A DNA stretch of 64,000 nucleotides from Codonopsis lanceolata. Its lineage: Eukaryota > Streptophyta > Magnoliopsida > Asterales > Campanulaceae. The translations under genes were made by a program, and so were the position numbers. The stretch lies in NCBI GenBank assembly GCA_013146195.2, contig CM028383.1:16577642-16641641 (forward strand), in the 5' to 3' direction. Of this stretch, positions 59,416-64,000 are shown piece by piece. The notes under the pieces are model-generated. The model was not told where the DNA came from. It did no database searches and was given only the letters and a program-made list of their open reading frames with translations. Within the stretch, counting starts at the first letter, position 1, and the number at the start of each line of letters is the position of its first letter.

Positions 59416-60250
59416 ATGGCTTCCAACTCTAGAAAAGAACCCGCTGATGTAGAACAGCCCCTGGCAGCAACTCAAATGCTGCACCCCACCGTCCACACTC
59501 ATGGTGAATGCTTGGAAAAATTTGCTGGCTCATAATTCAAACACTGGCAGCAAAAGATGCTCTTCTACCTGACGACGCTGAACCTGTCAAAGTTCTTGAA
59601 AGAGACAGTCCCTATCTTGAAAGAAGGGGAATCAGACCGAACCACCGTGACTGCTGTCGAGTCATGGAAGCACTCCAATTTTCTTTGCAGGAAAATGAAC
59701 TGGATAACTCATTATACGATGTATACAGCCCATTTAAGACGGCAAAAGAGCTTTGGGAATATTTTGAGAAAAAAAAAATACAAAACCGAGGATGCCGGCT
59801 CGAAGAAATTTGTAGTTGTTAGGTTTCTTGAGTTTTGTATGATAGATTCTAAAAGTGTAATGACACAGGTTCAACAACTCCAACTGATACTGCATGATAG
59901 CGGCCGAAGGCATGATCATTTCTGAGGCATTCTAAGTCGTTGTAATGATCAAGAAGCTACCACCCGCTTGGAAGGATTTCAAGAACTATCTCAAGCACAA
60001 GCGCAAGGACATGTCATTGGAGGACCTGATTCTCAGGTTAAGAATCGAGCAAAATAACCAGGTGGCCGACAAAAAGCAGATCCATCCCATTGAAGGGGCA
60101 CATGTGGTGGAACAAGACTAAAAAAACGGGAAGCGTAAAAGCTCCGGTGAAGGGACGTCCAAACAACACAAGCAATACAAGTTTAAAGGCAAATGTCTTA
60201 ACTACGACAAGAAAGGTCACAAAGCTACCGAGTGCCGTGGAAAAAAACGG
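59416..60250 (+). pseudogene. Copia gag remnant
   Basis: The ATG at 59416 opens MASNSRKEPADVEQPLAATQ; a stop (TAA) follows at codon 40. The coding sequence continues in frame as FKHWQQKMLFYLTTLNLSKF, then shifts. FVVVRFLEFCMIDSKSVMTQ (about 59807-59866) and KDFKNYL, LKHKRKDMSLEDL-type residues follow in another frame. The zinc knuckle reads CLNYDKKGHKATEC: the second Cys has become Tyr (TAC at 60203-60205, one G-to-A change from TGC), so the finger is broken. Confidence 0.85.
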
Positions 60251-60766
60251 GTCCGACGCGAAGCCAACGTAGTTGATGATGACATTAGCATGATATGCGT
60301 GGTCTCCGAAACTAACATGGTCGGTACGGGTCACGAATGGTACGTGGACACCGGGGCGACACGTCACATATGCGGTGATGCGAAGATGTTCTCTTCCTAC
60401 TCAAAGGTGACGACCGGCAAGAAGCTGTTTATGGGAAAATCCTCCACCTTTAGCGTGGAAGGCAAAGGGCAGGTTACGTTGAAAATGATCAGCTGTCGAG
60501 AATTGGTGCTTACCAATGTCCTCCATGTCCCAGATATTAGGAAAAACCTAATCTCTGGTTCTTTTCTAATAAAGCATGGATTTAAGTTAGTCTTTGAGTC
60601 CGACAAGTTTTTACTTAGTAAGAGCGGGGGTTTTATGGGCAAGGGTTACCTCAACGAGGGCTTGTTCAAATGCAATGTAATGGTGGTAACCCCACCCAAC
60701 AATAGTATTATTAATAATATAACAACTGCATCTTCTTCTTACTCGCTTGAGCACTCTAATATTTGA
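60251..60766 (+). pseudogene. Copia protease (intact stretch)
   Basis: The open frame 60290-60766 contains WYVDTGATRHICGDAKMFSS, the aspartic protease active site DTGA (from 60347), and LHVPDIRKNLISGS, FKLVFESDKFLLS and GYLNEGLFK of the copia protease/GAG-pre-integrase region. It cuts the polyprotein in a live element. This part is one of the best preserved, but it is cut off from gag by stops upstream. Confidence 0.88.
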
Positions 60767-61711
60767 CACCTTAGATTAGGTCATGTTAACCATGAATCTC
60801 TACGAAAATTAATGCAAATGGATTTAATTCCAAAAGCACGAATAAACACTAATGAAAAATGTCAAATATGCGTTGAGGCCAAACAATGTCAAATATGGAT
60901 TTAATTCCAAAAGCACGAATAAACACTAAGGAAAAATGTCAAATATGCGTTGAGACCAAACAAACAAGAACCTCCTTTCAAATAATACAACATGACACTC
61001 GACCATTAGAGCTAGTTCATAGCGAACTATGTGACTTTAAATCAATAGAATCATGTATAAGGAAAAATACTTCATTACCTTTATTGATGATAGTACACGT
61101 TATTGTCATCTTTACTTATTAAATAGTAAAGATGAAGCGTTCGAGACATTTAAAATATACAAGAACGAAGTCGAAAATCAACTTGAGAAAAATATAAAAA
61201 TTCTCAAATCTGATCGAGGAGGTGAGACGTACATCATTTTAAGGACTTTTGTGCAACACATGGAATAATTCATCAAGTTACTCCTCCTTATACTTCACAA
61301 TCCAATGAGATTGCTGAAAGGAAAAATTGTACACTTAAAGAAATGATGAATTCTTTATTAATTCAATCTGGCCTACCCAACAAAATGTGGGGGAGGCGAT
61401 GCTCACAGCAAATTACTTGCTCAATAAGCTACCACACAAGAAATTTGAGCAAACTCTTTATGAATTATGGAATGGTTGAAAACCTTCCTACAAATTCATC
61501 AAAGTGTGTGGGGTGTCTGGCCAAAGTAGCAGTACCATTACCGAAAAAGGTAAAAATCGGTCCAAAAACCATGGATTGTATCTTCATAAGATATGCAACT
61601 CGGAGTAGTGCCTATAGGTTTTTAGTGCACAAGTCTGAAAATCCAAACATTGAAGTAAATACAATATTAGAATCAAGAAATATCACATTTTTTAAAAACA
61701 TATTTCCATAA
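60767..61711 (+). pseudogene. Copia integrase remnant with 77-bp duplication
   Basis: The zinc-binding N-terminus (HLRLGHVNHESLRKLMQM, then KCQICVE) is followed by a 77-bp tandem duplication (copies from 60818 and 60895) that shifts the frame. The core has the first acid as E in ELVHSELCDF (usually D), then FIDDSTRYCHLYLL, ILKSDRGGE and AERKN, whose Glu survives. FVQHME-stop breaks the frame at 61266. The C-terminal part GCLAKVAVPLPKKVKIGPK and AYRFLVHKSENP (61507-61690) is still readable. Confidence 0.88.
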
Positions 61712-62040
61712 AAAAAAAAATACTAATGGAAAACGCTCTTTTCCTTGGAACACAAGCGAAAATGAGAACGAGTCTCCCACGAACATTGTCCCCATGGACA
61801 TCATCCAAGAAGACCGTCAAATTTAATAGAATGATGAACCTAGAAGGAGCAAACATACGAAAATAACTAAAACCTTCGGACTGACCTTGTGACCACATTT
61901 ATAGTGGACAATGAACCTCGAACATTCAAAGAAGCAATGTCTACTCCATAAGCTCTCAATGGAAAGAAGCCATTAATGGCGAAATATCTTCTATTATGCA
62001 AAATCACACTTAGGAATTAGTTGACCTTCCCAAGGGGTGC
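61712..62040 (+). other. Variable linker before the reverse transcriptase
   Basis: Remnants of the copia linker with several stops; no conserved motif. Confidence 0.5.
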
Positions 62041-62940
62041 AAACCATTGGGCTGTAAATGGATTTTCAAACGAAAATTAAAACCCGATGGTTCCATTGAT
62101 AAGTATAAAGCACGGTTGGTCGCAAAAGGGTTTAATAAAAAAGAAGGTGTTGATTATTTTGACACTTATGCCTTTGTAACTCGAATGACGGTGATTCGAC
62201 TACTAATTGCATTTGCAGCTTTGCACGGTCTTGAAATACATCAAATGGATGTTAAGACTGCTTTCGTAAATGGGGAACTCGAAGAAGAAATTTATATGAA
62301 TCAACCAAAAGGATTCATAGCTCCAGGCAAAGAAAAGAAAGTACGCCGATTTGTCAAATCGTTGTACGAATTAAAGTAAGCACCAAATGGGTTCAAGATC
62401 AACGAATGTGACAAATGTGTGTACGTCAAAAATACACAACATGGTTACGTAATTATCTGCCTCTACGTAGATGACATGCTCATCATTGGCAGTAATAACA
62501 ACATGATCAAGGACACCAAGAAAATGTTGGCCACCAGGTTCGACATGAAAGATCATAGGATAGCTGATGTCATCTTAGGTATTAAAATATCTAGAACATC
62601 CGAGGAAATTATATTATCACAATCTCATTACATTGAGAAATTACTGGAGAAATTCAGTAATGGTGATAGTAGTATTAGAAAAACTCCAATAGACCCAAAC
62701 TTTCATCTCAAGAAAAACTTACATGAAAGTGTATCTCAAATTGAATACTCTCGTGTCATTGGAAGTCTTATGTATCTCACGAATTTTACGCGACCAGATA
62801 TTGCTCAAACAGTTAATCGATTGAGTAGATTTAATAGTAATCCCGGACATGATCACTGGAAAGCTATTGCAAGCGTCCTTAGGTATGTTCGATACACTAA
62901 AGACTACGGGTTGCACTATTCAAGGTATCCAATAGTAATA
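62041..62940 (+). pseudogene. Copia reverse transcriptase remnant (YVDD intact)
   Basis: KWIFKRKLKPDGSIDKYKAR and LVAKGFNKKEGVDYFDTYAF open the domain; QMDVKTAFVNGELEEEIYM follows. At LYELK a TAA replaces the Gln of the usual LK-Q-AP, and about 13 residues are missing before GFKINECDKCVYVK. The catalytic YVDD (62464-62475) sits in IICLYVDDMLIIGSN. The frame 62419-63036 then stays open through SLMYLTNFTRPDIAQTVNRL. Confidence 0.92.
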
Positions 62941-63415
62941 GAAGGTTACAGTGATGCCAACTGGATATCCGATACTAATGACTCAAAATCCACAAGTGGA
63001 TTCGTATTTACACTTGGTGGTGGTGCTATCGCATAAAAATCTTCCAAATAGACTTGCATTGCAAGATCTACAATGGAATCATAATTTATCGCTCTAGATA
63101 AAACAACGAAAGAAGCCGAATAGCTACGAAATTTCCTAGAAAATATTCCAGCTTGGCCACAACCAGTACCAGCTATATGCATCCATTGCAATAGCCAAGC
63201 TGTAATAGGAAGGGCACAAAACAATATGTATAACGGTAAATCACGACACATACGAAGGCGTCACAATACCGTTAGGCAACTTCTCTCAAATGGAGTGATC
63301 ACCATCGATTATATTCGATCAAAAGACAACCTAGCGGATTCACTAACTAAAAGTTTGTCAAGAGAGCAAGTATGCAGTTCATCAAAGGGAATGAGCCTTA
63401 AGCTTACAAAATAAA
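62941..63415 (+). pseudogene. Copia RNase H remnant
   Basis: GYSDANWISDTNDSKSTSGF carries the first catalytic Asp. Stops then follow: after GGGAIA (TAA), at KSSK-stop-T (TAG for Gln), at ES-stop-F (TAA for Glu) and at AE-stop-LRN (TAG for Trp). After a frame change come RRHNTVRQLLSNGVITIDYI and DNLADSLTKSLSREQV, the end of the copia polyprotein. Most of these stops fit single C-to-T or G-to-A changes. Confidence 0.88.
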
Positions 63416-63992
63416 AGAATAATTTAGTAGAAAACCCCACCTAGCTGATTGGAGATCCCATGGTCTAGGTTCAAAGGGACAACCCCACTAAATTAATCTC
63501 GAAGTTAACACTAAAGGATTTAACTCCTACCCATTCCTATGGTGAAACACACTAGTGTTATTTGTCATGGTGAAGGGTAAGCTTTGCTTTTAATGATTCC
63601 TATGACTTGATTTCATGTGGAGTAATGACAGAATTCTCTTTATAAGCAATCACCTATGTGAATGTAAACTGGCCAAATTTATGAGAATTTAGAGGCTAAG
63701 ATTCTCTAGAACATTCGCAGAACCATGTATAGTTCAGGGCCAAAATGAACAGAAATGAAGAATCACACCCTGTTTGAGGGTAGCTGTGTGATTACTATTG
63801 TCTTGGTTGACATCAAAACAATAGTCAGTTCAAAACACTCAAGTGACTGATTAAAAAGTCATCCCGATCGTATATCATAAGGAAATGTTCAAAGCCAAAA
63901 GCCACCTATTCCAGTACAGTTACTCTCAGTTGTATCTCTGTAAATATCAATATGTCATCAATTTACATGATATCTCATTCAATGTGGGGGAT
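63416..63992 (+). other. 3' untranslated region and polypurine tract of the copia element
   Basis: Non-coding. The last bases (AATGTGGGGGAT) are the polypurine tract; TGTTGGAA begins at 63993. Confidence 0.75.
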
Positions 63993-64000
63993 TGTTGGAA

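Larger units (their letters stand above)
57437..64000 (+). mobile_element. Ty1/copia retrotransposon, decayed, runs off the right edge
   Basis: The 5' LTR starts TGTTGGAAACTTG (57437). The polypurine tract AATGTGGGGGAT is followed by TGTTGGAA (63993), the first bases of the 3' LTR, at the very end of the window. Between them gag, protease, integrase, reverse transcriptase and RNase H follow in copia order (59416-63415). The reading frame is broken by stops, a 77-bp duplication and deletions. A separate repeat (about 57793-59070) is nested near the 5' end, and the primer-binding site is not visible. The protein sequence resembles the Tork/RE1-type elements that begin gag with a 'KFTG-NFKRWQQKM' segment. 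Confidence 0.9.

Overview
This is a stretch of plant nuclear genome, very probably from a eudicot. It is AT-rich, full of transposable elements, and carries a single intact host gene. The evidence is the spliced plant-specific ROP GTPase-activating gene (CRIB plus RhoGAP, five exons with GT-AG introns), captured fragments of plant FCA and aspartate aminotransferase, Ty1/copia and Ty3/gypsy (Tat-like) retrotransposons, a CACTA transposon, Mutator-like elements and many Stowaway- and Tourist-like MITEs. I cannot name the species from sequence alone.

Layout. 1-9564: AT-rich intergenic DNA with a Mutator-like element (3351-4615) and several nested Stowaway-like MITEs. 9570-13776: an internally deleted copia element with two complete LTRs and a perfect 5-bp target duplication. 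14064-22453: an 8.4-kb CACTA element with CACTA ends and TTA target duplication. It has picked up exon-intron fragments of at least four host genes: aspartate aminotransferase (minus), an unrecognised gene (plus), FCA (minus) and the last exon of another unrecognised gene (minus). 22454-24797: MITEs. 24798-32421: a GC-rich, heavily frameshifted Tat-like gypsy element that runs into a 100-N assembly gap. 32522-38711: an LTR remnant, two adjacent Mutator-like elements with 9- to 10-bp target duplications, and a 2.3-kb foldback. 38717-39544: a solo LTR. 39928-42931: a deleted Tat-like element on the minus strand that carries an antisense spliced gene with its own TATA box. 43698-45345: another Mutator-like element. 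45962-48432: more MITEs.

48833-53905 is the host gene, a RopGAP of 496 residues. It is predicted to switch off ROP/RAC small GTPases by speeding GTP hydrolysis. After it come a Tourist-like element with a nested Stowaway-like MITE, a hAT-like element (8-bp target duplication), and a decaying copia element from 57437 to beyond the right edge, with another repeat nested near its 5' end.

Apart from the RopGAP gene there is no operon-like or pathway-like gene set. The interest lies in the transposons: multi-gene capture by the CACTA element with intact splice sites and reading phase, the antisense gene inside the Tat-like element, the large foldback, and several short-TSD DNA elements whose TIRs I cannot place in a named family.
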